Shown: one piece after another, positions 1-10,842 of the stretch
Position numbering within the stretch: position 1 is the first letter of the stretch
How the letters are laid out: every line of letters begins with the position of its first letter
The notes under the pieces: model-generated
What the model was told of the DNA's origin: nothing
Database searches by the model: none
Seen by the model: only the letters and a program-made list of their open reading frames with translations
Assembly: GCF_963855985.1 (NCBI RefSeq)
Contig: NC_087106.1
Location: 9,965,001-10,029,000 of the forward strand
Direction of reading: 5' to 3'
DNA from: Ostrinia nubilalis
Lineage: Eukaryota; Arthropoda; Insecta; Lepidoptera; Crambidae
DNA length: 64,000 nt
Translations under genes and position numbers: made by a program

Positions 1-462
1 CCCTTAATAGCTCTCCCATATTTTATAGCCTGATTCCATTGACCCTAAACTGTCGAATACGCATTGTACCCGTATCCGGGCACGGGTCATTTATCAGCTG
101 TCCCGGGCAATATTGCTCTTTCTTGTCCTACGTTCCGTTAAGGACCTTCGGGAGCATTTCAAGGCCTCGCACCTTTGTCAGAGGTTATAATATTTAAGAA
201 GCTCAACACTTATCAGAAACACCCAAGGAGAAATAAATAGAGTAGGGAAAAGTTTTGTCATGATATATATAGAGGAAATAAAATGTAATAGGAATAAACA
301 TAGGCCAGACAGATCGGTAATTCCGAATTATTTAAAATATTTGTTTAAACTGTAAGTAATTACAATTATAATAGACTTTTGTCTTACCTACATACCCAAT
401 ATTCACGTCAAGTTTTTTAACTGTACAGTTTTTTTTTCAAAGATAACGCTTTGTATGTATAA
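1..462. other. Non-coding DNA, no gene seen
   Basis: AT-rich sequence without a recognisable exon or repeat. It is most likely intron of the synaptotagmin gene, because later exons of that gene follow on the same strand. Confidence 0.4.
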
Positions 463-1217
463 AGAAAGAAGAACGGTCACGCCCCATACAAAAAAAACCC
501 AGACCCGACAGAAACGAGACATACCTCAGTTTTTTTGTCATGTCTTAATTAGTTAAATTATATATTTTTTATATTCGAAATCTATGTATAACACCAAAAT
601 ATTACCCTTTGTTTTTGTTTAGGCGTTATACAAAAACTAATACAAAATGCCTATTTATCACCAAAATTGGTAAATGTATGTACCTAAATGTCTATTACAG
701 CTGCTATGGAATGTATCTAGGTGACCTGGAGATACAGCCGGATTATACAGGGTGGTTATACATATGGAACGATAAGTGATCTCACTCGATTATTTCTAAA
801 ATATACAAGATATCGAAAAACTAGTTACTGATTCTGTAAGTGCTTCACGAGCTCTTTCAAATGGTACCAATAATAGGTTACAGATTATGGAAGCTGGTAA
901 CATTGAATTTTTGGATTTTGTAACTTCTCGTTTCCACCCTGTATAATCCAGGCTGTATCTCCAGGTCACCTAGATACATTACATAGCAGCTGTAATAGAC
1001 ATTTAGGTACATACATTTACCAATTTTGGTGATAAATAGGCATTTTGTATTAGTTTTTGTATAACGCCTAAACAAAAACAAAGGGTAATATTTTGGTGTT
1101 ATACATAGATTTCGAATATAAAAAATATATAATTTAACTAATTAAGACATGACAAAAAAACTGAGGTATGTCTCGTTTCTGTCGGGCCTGGGTCACAGAT
1201 GACCGTTCTTCTTTATT
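463..1217. repeat. Foldback element with arms of about 290 bp
   Basis: Bases 463-755 are the near-exact reverse complement of 934-1217; for example the step around acctggagatacagcc recurs inverted. The inner arm ends read cagggtgg / ccaccctg. The 178-bp loop shares a segment with 24318-24450 in the opposite orientation. There is no coding content. Confidence 0.85.
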
Positions 1218-1607
1218 TGACAGAGTGAACATCTGTTGCCAATTTTTTTCTATTTTTCACCTAGTTCAATAGTTTCTTTTTCGTGCAGTAAGTGACAAAT
1301 TTGTATGGAGTTTAATGTTTGTTATAGTTAAAGATGGTGCAACTCAGGCTTGAGAGGCTAGGTTGCATGGTTGCCAAAATCGAAAACAAATAAAAATAGC
1401 ACTACATATTACTACCACGATCTACTCCCTTCGATTTAGATATAACAACATCCCTCAACGGCAAAGCTTTTGATTGCATACATTTATTCTGGACCAGGCT
1501 TTAATATTTATTGAAAAAAATACGATAAAGTACTTTTTATTAAACAAGTCAATAAGGTTGCTTCAGGGATCACGTTAGAGAGGAATATGTCGTATTATAG
1601 ATCGTGT
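1218..1607. other. Non-coding, with a MITE remnant near 1310-1360
   Basis: There is no gene. Around 1310-1360 the words tatggagttt and ttaaagatggtgcaactcag resemble the end of the GGCTGAGTTGCACCA MITE family (full copies at 16255, 32083 and 32566). Confidence 0.4.
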
Positions 1608-2275
1608 CATCCACGAAGACGCGCCCCACCAATTTTTGGTCGAGGGAAGCGCAGGATGATGGGAGTTTGCAATCCGAGCGTCATTATTGTAGTGTGCGAG
1701 TGCATTCATGTAATTTAGCATGTTTCTCTAGGAATTAGAAACACTAGAAACTAGTAGAAGTGCAAAGTGCTGATGGAATTAAGATTCAAAGAAAAAGAAG
1801 AGAGTGATGAGAGATAGACCGTGTATTTTCAGAAAGAGAAGTGAAGTGACAGATATAAACAAACAGTATAAAAGTCACATTCAAATATAATAATAATAAT
1901 AGTTAACGTTATACCGAAGAACTTATGGACTTCGAGTAAAAAAAAAGCCTAAGAAATAATAATAAAATAATTTATTTAATTACCAAGAAGATGACGATTT
2001 ACAATATTGTACGATGTATTAATTACTTAAACTACGATTGACAATCGTGTTAATCTTAAGTATGTCCCTGCCAACTAAACTAGGATTTAACCTGTATCTT
2101 AGATGACAGTGATTCCTCCAGGGTGATGAAAGTAATGTAAGTTAAGTGACATTCTATGTTTTGATATAGCTATCAAAACATAGAATGTATGTACAGCCAG
2201 TTCTGGTTACTTAAAAAGCAGGTTTTACAGTTTCAAACATTAACAGAAGAATGGTGAGGCGCGTCTTCGTGGATG
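1608..2275. mobile_element. TIR element, about 670 bp
   Basis: The terminal inverted repeats CATCCACGAAGACGCGCC (1608-1625) and its reverse complement (2258-2275) are perfect over 18 bp and continue with one mismatch. There is no transposase frame, so the element is non-autonomous. Confidence 0.7.
2149..2188. repeat. Perfect 18-bp hairpin, loop TAGC
   Basis: acattctatgttttgata is followed by tagc and then its exact reverse complement. It lies inside the 1608-2275 element. Confidence 0.85.
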
Positions 2276-3170
2276 GTACTATTATTCGCACACCTAGATC
2301 TAAACTGAGACAACTCAAAAATTGCCAATTTTGACTTATGCTTGTATTCAAATACTCGGGTATCATACGCATCTTTCCAACATAACAGGTTTAATAAAGC
2401 CTTGATCCATTTGCCACTAGATGGCGATAACTTACTTTTGTTGAATCAACGCTTGTCAACCCCTTCCACCTAAACAAGCGTTTTGTCAGTTGACCTTCGC
2501 TAGTATCAGAGAGTGCACGTATTAAAATATACGAAAACGCGGATATTTAGATTTGTTACAGTTAAGCAGAAAATATATAACCCCTCAAGCGATCTGCCGC
2601 GGGAAGGCGCTACTGCGTGAAGTGCCCCCCACTTCCCGCGGGAAAAAAAAAAAAAAATCCCGTTGCGCATTTTCCCTAAAATAGCTTATCATTATTACCG
2701 TTACATACTATCGAGTCACATTTTTGGAATCTGGATAAAATTACCCGTCTTTTGGTGTAACTTTTAAGGCTAACAAATATATATTTTAGGTACAACACTT
2801 ACTTGAAAAAAAAGATTCGTCATTTTTGTCACTTTTTGTGATTGCACTTGATTCACCTTCAAAATTAGAAGCAATGTTATATATTAACACTTATTTCCAA
2901 AGTTAATCACATTATACACGTTTTTTATAAAGAAAAACACACTTCCAAAGCATCTAAACGATAAAAAACATCCATCTTTTTCACTACCCAGACGGGCACC
3001 GCGGATCGCGTCATCTTCAAACACAGACTGAGAAAAATTTCGTTGAAAAGCAACCATAGTGCCTAGAAAATATAGCTATCACATTCATACTTAAGCATTA
3101 TTACTTTCGAGCGAAAGAAACAGAACTATATTTTTTAAATGACAAGGTCCCGAACTTGGACAAGTGATTT

Positions 3171-3232
3171 GCGTCTGCTCCCGCCGCAGAGCACTTTAGA
3201 GCTAAGTGACGTGCGTCTGCTCCCGCCGCAGA
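3171..3232. repeat. 42-bp tandem duplication, GC-rich core
   Basis: The 20-mer gcgtctgctcccgccgcaga occurs at 3171-3190 and again at 3213-3232, with similar flanking bases. It lies inside the 2287-4543 element. Confidence 0.85.
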
Positions 3233-3886
3233 TCGCTTGAGAGGATAATGAGTTAATTTGAGTAGTAACAGTATTGATGAATTGTTCTGCAATAGTCAAC
3301 CAGATCATTTTGACTTGTTCCAGTTTTGTTTGATAAAGTAACTTATATTTTGTTACTATTTTGAGTTGAGTTTGTTTTGATGAATCAACTTGTGAATTTC
3401 TAGTTGGCGTAGTTTTGTTGGAACAAATTTCAATTCAATGTTTTTCTATACAGAACGCGTAGTTTTGCATGTTTCACCTAAAATCAGGTACAGTATGATA
3501 ATCCCTGTTTCTAAATAAAGTTAGTTTTATTCAAACTGTTCAACTGTTGTGTTTGAGGAGAGTGTTTTGAGTTAACTTACTATTGTTGGATAAGTAAAAA
3601 TTACAGTGGATATTTATTTTAATTTCCGAAAAAAATATGCTAGGTCGTTTTCTTTTAAATATTTTGAGAGAACAGTGTAAAGATAGTTAAAATGGCAATG
3701 TACAGACGACGGCACTTCAAGTTAAACACTGTAGTAACTAATGTAGTTGTAATACAAGTGTATAGTCTGATATGCTGTTGTCTGCACAAGAGATAAAACC
3801 TTCTTTATAATGTAGAAATAAAAAATAATGTAGAAAAAAGGTCTATAATAAGTAAATAAATAATAAATAAACATATCAATCAGCTG

Positions 3887-4288
3887 ATGCTAAGAAAAAG
3901 TGGCTGAAGAAACTCAAACACCTATCATGTTCACCATGTCATGAAATCTTCATTTATCTCTCTTATGCTGATCTAAATCGTGTTAAAAAAGAACTGTTTT
4001 CTCAAACAATTCCTAAATTGATGATTAAGGATATCGAAACATTCAATGAAAACACTTTAATAGTGCAGGAAGAGGACTCAGCCACATCTTGAAATTTTGA
4101 AATACAGAGGACCAAAGAACGTGGAAGAGATGACATTTGAAAAGTTTTATGACACTAAAATCTTGCAAAAAATGTGGGCAACTAATTTGGTTGTAGACGA
4201 AAATCGGAATCAAGTTAAATGGCACGATATAAACATTTTAAGAGTGGAAAAGGAGGACTCAAATCTCAAAATGTCCAAACAAAACTGA
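3887..4288 (+). pseudogene. Broken frame inside TIR transposon, unrecognised protein
   Basis: From about 3887 a frame reads KKKWLKKLKHLSCSPCHEIF and continues to LIVQEEDSATS, then stop. One base phase over, the text continues as LEILKYRGPKNVEEMTFEKF and on to NLKMSKQN, then stop at 4288. The codon composition of both halves looks protein-like, and they abut near 4085, which points to one frameshifted coding region of at least 130 codons. It is Lys/Glu-rich with a CxxC (CSPC). I do not recognise the family. Its place inside a TIR element suggests a transposon-borne protein or a captured exon. Confidence 0.45.
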
Positions 4289-4573
4289 TTCAAGTCTAAA
4301 TGTACTTTATTATTTATACAAAGTCATTCCCCTAAAATGTAACAACTAAAAAAACTGCGATTAAAGGTAAAAAGTCTAGATTTTTTGACCCAGTTTAAAC
4401 ATAGGGTCATTTCACAGCCTGTCAATAATCCAAAATAAAACTGAGTTTCATAACTTCCCTAACAAAAAATGTAGTAATACGTTTTTTTCGCCTCCTGAAA
4501 AATGCCCTTTTTTGAGTTGTCTCAGTTTAGATCTAGGTGTGCGTATGACTGATTCGGTATGTTTGTTCTATAG

Positions 4574-4694
4574 GAGAAGAAAGACCTTGGAGAGCTGATG
4601 CTGTCACTGTGCTACTTGCCGACGGCAGGCCGACTGACGGTGACCGTCATCAAGGGCAGGAACCTCAAGGCCATGGACATCAATGGGTCCTCAG
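4574..4694 (+). CDS. Synaptotagmin, C2B domain exon 1 of 3 in window (partial gene)
   Basis: The exon encodes the start of a synaptotagmin C2B domain. It reads [20 protein letters not shown], then a beta strand, then [23 protein letters not shown] and NLKAMD are hallmark C2B strings. The acceptor is ttctatag before 4574; the donor is gttggt after 4694. The exon is 40 codons plus one base, and that base joins the next exon to make the Asp of SDPYVK. Synaptotagmins are vesicle membrane proteins whose C2 domains bind calcium, phospholipid and SNARE proteins during exocytosis. The [15 protein letters not shown] wording is closer to what I recall of the Syt3/6/9/10 and insect alpha/beta types than of Syt1, but I cannot name the paralogue. 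Earlier exons lie outside the window. A transposon ends only 30 bp upstream of this exon. Confidence 0.93.
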
Positions 4695-4741
4695 GTTGGT
4701 GATATGACTTATATTTAATCACTAGGCTGAGTGATTAAATT

Positions 4742-4836
4742 TTAGCCGTAATTATAACGATAACCGGTGTTTTTAGGATGGAGTTTGACAGATTTTTGAC
4801 GTCTGCTATAGTTAAAGTAAGATAATGCAACTGCGT
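4742..4836 (+). repeat. Degenerate MITE of the GGCTGAGTTGCACCA family
   Basis: It contains taaccggtgttttt, tggagtttgacagatttttg and ttaaagtaagataatgcaac in the same order as the intact copies. The ends are eroded. Confidence 0.6.
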
Positions 4837-4852
4837 TATACCAGACGTTATT

Positions 4853-4951
4853 ACCAGAGATGTGCGAGGTTGCGTAGCTAGGGATGTGTTTCTAAAGAAC
4901 CAATAGAACCGCTTAATTTACCGAGGCGAGGTATCCTCGCACATCTCTGGT
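4853..4951. mobile_element. 99-bp MITE
   Basis: The perfect 17-bp terminal inverted repeat ACCAGAGATGTGCGAGG (4853-4869) is matched by its reverse complement at 4935-4951. Confidence 0.7.
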
Positions 4952-5067
4952 GGAAATGCAGCCTGAGGGGCAATGAAATCTTATGATGCAATAAAAATCA
5001 ACAGCCTCAGGCGAGATTTGAAGCCACCATTTTTCAATTGATTGACAACGTGAAGGTTGCAGGAAGT

Positions 5068-5145
5068 AGCTCAACGCAGGGCCGGTCGTTATGAAAATCT
5101 TTGGAGGCGGCCTTTGTCCAGCAGTGGATGTCATAAGGCTGAAAA
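5068..5145 (+). mobile_element. RTE-type LINE 3' end fragment
   Basis: It has the conserved 3' wording ...ggcggcctttgtccagcagtgg...ggctgaaa, shared with fragments at 41.9, 45.3 and 62.9 kb. Confidence 0.7.
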
Positions 5146-5805
5146 TCTTAACTCGGTTTCAAATACAATACTAGTATGTTCTTCATACCCGTAATTAAAA
5201 TAAGATTGAAATTCGTACTAATTTAAACTCGTCTTGTACGTATGAAATTCAAATTTCCTCCCTTGGTGATTGTAACGCTCCCGCTCCCAGTAATCTTGGG
5301 TATTGTCTCCCCACCTGATTAAGGGAGGCTTTCATTTCGTCCACCAAGTTCATTGACCTTCCTCTTTGTCTGGTGTATTTATTGATTAATTATCTTCTTT
5401 CCTTAAAACGTAAAAGTAAAGTTTATTCACCATTTGCCTTCGGTGAATTATAGAAGGGTAATGCTGGCTGCAGAGAATTAGTGACCAAGCCGGGCAAGGA
5501 TGCACTCCTTGATAAAATCTCATCGATTATAATTTTGGACGAAAAATGTATCTTATCGCGTACCTAAAGACAAAAATATATTTTATCGCGTAAAGCCGAT
5601 AAAATGGCGCGATAAAAACTTACCCTAATAGGAGTTGATGTGAGGACGATGTTAAAGTTTAATTTGTAATGTCATTTACTTTAAACATCAAAATGTGTCA
5701 TTTTGGGCCCTTGTCTACTAAGTTGGCCGAAGAAAATGTGAATTTCTTCTGTCATGTGAATGTCTGAACCATGCTCATTTTTTTTAAAATCTGACTGTGA
5801 GGTGA
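5146..5805. other. Intronic DNA, nothing recognised
   Basis: There is no exon-like frame. A local cluster of atcgcg/cgataaaa words lies near 5550-5620. Confidence 0.4.
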
Positions 5806-5972
5806 CTATTTCCACCTCTCGTTCCCATTGATGCAACTCCTGTGTAGCCAGGATCTACAGCTTATCCGCCAATAAAAACCCAGCCAGTTCTGGTCAAGTT
5901 TCTCCCGGGGGAAAATAAAACTGTCATTGGACTCGCAACGAATTTAATCAGAAGAACATAGGAGGAGTTCGA
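5806..5972 (-). repeat. Dispersed repeat, family seen three times
   Basis: Shared wording includes ctcctgtgtagccaggatct, ctacagctt and ggtcaagtttctcccgggg. Other copies are at 26641-26800 (opposite strand) and 39826-39925. The class is unknown. Confidence 0.65.
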
Positions 5973-6026
5973 AGTTCGAATCTGACTATGAGTTATACGA
6001 TATAAATTGTTTTGTTTGTTGTCTAG

Positions 6027-6198
6027 ATCCGTACGTGAAGATCTGCCTCATCTGCCAAGGCAAGCGCATCAAGAAGAAGAAGACGACCGTCAAGAAGAAC
6101 ACCCTGAGTCCGGTGTACAACGAGGCGCTGGTCTTCGACCTGCCGGCTGACAACGTGTTTGACGTCACGCTGCTTGTCAAAGTCATCGACTATGACAG
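6027..6198 (+). CDS. Synaptotagmin, C2B domain exon 2 of 3 in window
   Basis: This exon continues the C2B domain after a 1332-bp intron. It starts with DPYVK, carries the polybasic stretch [14 protein letters not shown] typical of C2B (phosphoinositide and SNARE binding), then [13 protein letters not shown], and ends in VIDYDR. The Asp residues of MD (previous exon), SDPYVK and VIDYD are expected calcium ligands, so the site looks intact. The acceptor is ttgtctag; the donor is gtgagt. The length of 172 bp is phase-compatible on both sides: it supplies two bases of the Asp codon at the start and two bases of an Arg codon at the end. Codon use is GC-rich against the AT-rich surroundings, as expected for a conserved exon. 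Confidence 0.95.
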
Positions 6199-6224
6199 GT
6201 GAGTTTAGTTCTTAGAGCCAAGCA

Positions 6225-6345
6225 TACGATACGTTGCGGCGGCGGTGCTGCGCAGGGGCGGTGTCGCTGCGGCGTCGTCTCATAGAAATATCAGTGGTGG
6301 GCACACGAGCGGTGGGGCCGCGTCGGGCGATACGGTGAAATCTTA
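6225..6345. repeat. GC-rich repeat just after an exon
   Basis: The segment is rich in gcggcgg/gcgtcg, in sharp contrast with its AT-rich surroundings. It resembles the inverted GC-rich block at 23344-23397. Probably a MITE. Confidence 0.45.
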
Positions 6346-6985
6346 ATGGTGCGGCGCCGAAACGCATCGTGTGTTTTGGCTCTCAGGCCTTTTTTTGGCT
6401 TCAAGACTATTTTTGGCTTTAAGATCATACTTTATTATGATCATTTCTATAGTAGCTATGCTCTTAAATACACCGTTACACTATGTAACAAAACGAATAG
6501 GGGCGGAGCAGTAAAGAAAAAATATTACTAAAACGGGAAATATTATTCAAACTATTTTCACACGTACGAAGTCGCAGGCACAGCTAGATTATTAAAAAAC
6601 TCAATATCTTTAAATTCAACAAATCAACTGCTTCAACAAACTTTGCTTGATATTAAATCGAATTTTAAGTTCTCTAATACGCCCTTAAAAGTTTTTGGGC
6701 AAGTTAAGTAGGTACGTCTTGTACAGTCGCTTTGGTAGTAAAAATATACATTTAGTCTTATTCTGATGGCTGTATTTTCTATTAGAAGATATTTTGGTTT
6801 AATAATAGCAACTTAAACAATACCCGCTTTCTTGGAAGTGCCACCTAGTTTGATAACTTTATCACGTGGTGAGTATCGAACTAGATATTGAGTCGCCCAC
6901 GCAAAACTCGAGTTATTTAATTTAAACAGTGGAATGTTTCATTTGTATCGTCGCCCTATTTAAGATAGAATAATTAAATCTGAAA
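6346..6985. other. Intronic DNA, nothing recognised
   Basis: AT-rich sequence without coding signal; short frames here have no protein-like composition. Confidence 0.4.
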
Positions 6986-7119
6986 CGCCCGTTTTCACAA
7001 ACGATACTGCTTAACTGAAGCAGCAAATCGAACGCACAGCGTTGAATAGAGCTCTGTGTGTCAACCTCTGCGCCCACGCGCACTGTGAGACCTCATTGTA
7101 ACGTTTGTGAATACGGGCG
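6986..7119 (+). mobile_element. MITE, CGCCCGTATTCACAAAC family, full copy
   Basis: The terminal inverted repeats are cgcccgttttcacaaacg and cgtttgtgaatacgggcg. The inside holds gaatagagctctgtg and gcactgtgagacctcat. Related copies lie at 15455, 29832, 40463, 59610, 61338 and 62714. Confidence 0.85.
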
Positions 7120-7383
7120 TAAGTCATTAAGAGCCATTTCACAAAACTATTCCGCGCGAATTTAGGTAAAAGCTGTCAACGCAACGTCAAAAGAGTAAAA
7201 AGAACGCTGAAATGGACAAAAAAATCTTGAGCCGTGACTGTATTAAGACTTGATTTAAGTTATTAATTTTAAGGTAGAATGAGATATTCAAACTTGATAA
7301 ATTAATTTAAATTTTTAATAGAGTTTAATAAGTCTTTTATATTTCGATTCATAATGAAACACGAATAGGTATAATATGTAAAA

Positions 7384-8870
7384 TATACAACGTGTCCCAA
7401 AATTCAAGGATAAGCCGGCGCCGCAGGATGGACATAGTCATGACTACTTTAGGAAAAATAAGAAAAAAAAATCTATCTCAATTATTTTTTAAGTTACACA
7501 ATAAATTATGAAAATCGTCGAAAATTGACACCCCTTATGATGTTTTACATTACCACGACTACAATTTTTCAAATACTTCTGTTTTTTTGTTTGTATTGGC
7601 AACTTAAGTAGTGCTACTGTCCACTCCAATTCTTAAAACTACCAGAATCCTTGCAGTTTTTACACAAAAGTTAATCAAAGTATGATATTTTCTTAAAATT
7701 TTGAACGATTTTTACTTTCACTCCACTTTGACTCGTCGTTTTGTAAAAAAACAGTATGAACACTACTGCGGCAAGTTTATTATAAAGTTGACGCAACTAT
7801 CCAAGATTCCAAAATGGTATAATACTCTAAGAAAACTAGTCGCAAAAAAGATGTGCGTACCATTTTTACAAGCACTTCGCTTGTTAGTAGTATGGGATAA
7901 ATCTTGCAACTAAATTTAAAACCAGTTCTCCTCAACCAATTGATCTGAAATTTGGTATACTTATGTAAGTACGATGACGATGCAATATTATGGTATCATT
8001 TTTTAGTTGTTTCTCAATCTCATGGTCCAAGTGCTCGGGAAGTCAAATCCAACGAACCCAAACTCGATAGTCATCCGCCATTTCGATTAGGAGTTCCTTT
8101 GGCCAGCTCCTGGCCACCTCTTGACTTCATCATCAGGACCCTGGACATCATCTAGCACTAAAGTGCTCGAAAAGATATCCAACGAACCCAAACTAGATGC
8201 GATTTCGCCGTTTCGTTTAGAAGTTCCTATGGCCACCTCCAGACTCCATCCAGCTCAATGATACCATAATATTGCAATGTCATCGTACTTACATAAGTAT
8301 ACCAAATTTCAGCTCAATTGGTTGAGGAGAACTGGTTTTAAATTTAATTGCAAGATTTATCCCATACTAACTAACAAGCGAAGTGCTTGTAAAAATGGTA
8401 CGCATATCTTTTTTGCGACTAGTTTTCTTAGAGTATTATACCATTTTGGAATCTTGGATAGTTGCGTCAACTTTAAAAAACTTGCCGCAGTAGTGTTCAT
8501 ACTGATTTTTTACAAAACGACGAGTCAAAGTGGAGTGAAAGTAAAAATCGTTCAAAATTTTAAGGAAATATCATATTTTGATTAACTTTTGTGTAAAAAC
8601 TGCAAGGATTCTGAGGGTTTTAAGAATTGGGGTGGACAGCAGCACTACTTAAGTTGCCGATACAAACAAAAAAACAGAAGTATTTGAAAAATTGTGGTCG
8701 TGGTAATGTAAAATATCATAAGGGGTGTCAATTTTTGACGAATTTCATAATTTATTGTGTAACTTAAAAAATAATTGAGATAGATTTTTTTTCTTATTTT
8801 TCCTAAAGTATTCATGACTATGCCCACCCTGCGGCGCCGGCTTATCCTTGAATTTTGGGACACGTTGTAT
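7384..8870. repeat. Foldback element with arms of about 615 bp
   Basis: Bases 7384-8004 and 8257-8870 are reverse complements with few differences. The outer ends read tacaacgtgtcccaaaattc. The 252-bp loop carries two imperfect direct copies of a segment of about 72 bp (8032-8104 and 8163-8235, both with ccaacgaacccaaact). Open frames in the arms are incidental. Confidence 0.88.
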
Positions 8871-8925
8871 ATTAAGTACAAAATAAAGACAGTCACATAG
8901 TGAAAAAAAAATCTGCCCCCTTACA

Positions 8926-9058
8926 GCTCCATCATCGGACCCTGGATACGAAATATTCGTCAAGGCGAATCACACAAGCCCAAACTCCATAGGGTTCTAT
9001 TGTTTTGTTACGGAGGTGGCTATTGCATCTCCTCCAGATCCATTATCAGACAGAGCTA
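8926..9058 (+). repeat. Third copy of the foldback-loop repeat
   Basis: It shares cagctccatcatcggaccctgg-like and cccaaactc...ggtggc wording with the loop of 7384-8870. Confidence 0.5.
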
Positions 9059-9135
9059 AGAAATAAATAAATAAATATTATTATAAGTAAACAAATAACT
9101 AAAATAATTCATCTTACTATCTTACTTCTTACTAG

Positions 9136-9562
9136 TCTTACTAATATTATAAATACGAAAGTTTGTGTGGATGTCTGGATGTTTGTTACACTTTCACGCA
9201 AAAACTACTGAACAGATTTTGATGAAACTTTACAGTACAGTACAGCAGTACTAGGCAGTCTGTGTTCAACTATCACTCGGGTCGGAAGTTCCTATCGCAA
9301 GACCTTTGGTTCACTCAGTTCCGATACGACTCTAGTGCTGTGTGTAATTATTTTCGTGAATACACTGAGTTTATTAATTTCTACGAGTGGATTTCATTTT
9401 GCCTGAGACCTACGCCATGAACCCTGAACCAGAAGACCCTGTCGCCAGCGACAGCGACGCTCATCCATCCCTGGCGTCGACCAGAATAACAATGTATAGG
9501 CTATAATTTATGACGATCTGTGACAAACTAAATTTCAAGCGGGTGAAGCCGCGGGCAATACT
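9136..9562 (+). mobile_element. Helitron-like element with a foreign insert
   Basis: It begins TCTTACTAATATTATAAA and ends near the hairpin-like gtgaagccgcgggc. The flanking text matches the Helitron at 28421-28630, but about 235 bp (roughly 9243-9478) replace a short segment. The final CTAG is lost. Confidence 0.65.
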
Positions 9563-10315
9563 ACATATTTCATACTAGCTTTTTGCCCGCGACTTCTTCT
9601 GCGATGAAGTGGAAAATGGTTCTAATAGAATTAAAATATTCAAAGAAAATTAATTTTGTTAAAATTAATTATTATATTTTTTGATATAAAATCTACAAAT
9701 TATTATGTTTAAATATTTGAATACTTACAAAATTATGAGATCTTTCTAAAACAAAATTAAAACACTACACCTGCCGCAGATTTCTTTGTAAACAATGTTT
9801 TTTTTGTTTTTCCTTCAGGTGCTAAAATCACCAGGCTATTGTGTGCGCATACTCTGGAGTATTCCACATACAACTGGTCGTCGGAGAAGCATAGATTTCC
9901 ATTAAGTCTACTCCCGCTACCATATGGAACTCCGCTAAAACTCGTGAGGGCGCCAACACTTGTTTTTTATCGAAAATTAGTATGAGCAGCTGCGCACGCG
10001 GTTGCCCGTTGCAGGCTCTATGCAACCACACTATTTTAAACCGTGGTCCCTAAGCATGAGATGGGAAACTGCACTCTCTTGAATTCTCTTGAATTTGATG
10101 GTGTTAGGGGAATCCTAGGAATGAATACAGACTTTCCAATGGAATCTCCTCATCAATATTGAGAAATTGCGAGTTGCAATGCAATGTTACGTTTTCACTT
10201 GTTATTTTATTGTAATCTGACCTTGATTTTTCAAACACGTGTCAAAATAAAAAAAATAATTTAAATCAAAAGTACTAAGGAATATTTCATTGATATCAAC
10301 TTAGAAACAAGCACA
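9563..10315. other. Non-coding, no gene recognised
   Basis: The stretch 9828-10031 holds a 67-codon minus-strand frame with balanced composition. I do not recognise it, and it lacks splice context, so it is not called. Confidence 0.35.
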
Positions 10316-10517
10316 GATCACAGAAACTAAAGGAAAATGTGACAAGGGACAAATTGGAACATATTGCTTGTGAAAGCAATGATGACAGTAGCGACGTCAT
10401 TATGTAAACAATTTATATTGCTTGCATAGTACTAAAGATTATTCGAACGTTGAATACTGATACCGCAGTGGATAATTAGCACATAATTTGATTTCTTTGT
10501 GTGTGTGAATTTCTAAT
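10316..10517 (+). repeat. Dispersed repeat, uninterrupted copy
   Basis: It starts gatcacagaaactaaagg and ends gtgtgtgtgaatttctaat. The same repeat recurs at 20015-20219 and resumes at 25710-25747, split by the 5.5 kb element. This copy shows the unfilled target cacataatttgattt. Confidence 0.8.
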
Positions 10518-10609
10518 ATTACTTAGCATCTCTCTATATTTCTATGGAACCAAGTTATCTCCAAAATAACATTCCACACCTTTTTAACATAGTCAGGTAA
10601 TCCCAACTA

Positions 10610-10842
10610 TCCCAACTAATATTATAAATGCGAAAGTAACTCTGTCTGTCTGTCTGTCTGTTACGCTTTCCCGCTTAAACCTCGCAACCGATTTTGATGA
10701 AATTTGGCATAGAGATAGTTTGAGTCCCGGGAAAGAACATAGGATAGTTTTTATCCCGGTTTTTGAAACAGGGACGCGCGCGTTAAAGTTTTTCTGTGAC
10801 AGACAAAATTCCACGCGGGCGAAGCCGCGGGCGGAAAGCTAG
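10610..10842 (+). mobile_element. Short Helitron-like element, intact ends
   Basis: It starts TCCCAACTAATATTATAAA, carries a (ctgt)n run, has the 3' hairpin gcgggcgaagccgcgggc, and ends CTAG. It sits between A and T, the canonical Helitron target. It is almost identical to the inverted copy at 56259-56492. Confidence 0.85.

Larger units (their letters stand above)
2287..4543. mobile_element. TIR transposon, 2.26 kb, directly upstream of a synaptotagmin exon
   Basis: The ends are inverted repeats of about 30 bp beginning CGCACACCTAGATCTAAACT (2287 onward, and inverted up to 4543). The interior carries a broken frame (3887-4288) and a GC-rich 42-bp tandem duplication. The right end stops 30 bp before the exon at 4574, so the remaining intron end is short. 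The superfamily was not identified. Confidence 0.75.

Noticed and set aside
8277..8963. Several frames of 70-100 codons on both strands
   Set aside because: They fall in the arms of the 7384-8870 foldback, so they appear in mirrored pairs and have no motifs.
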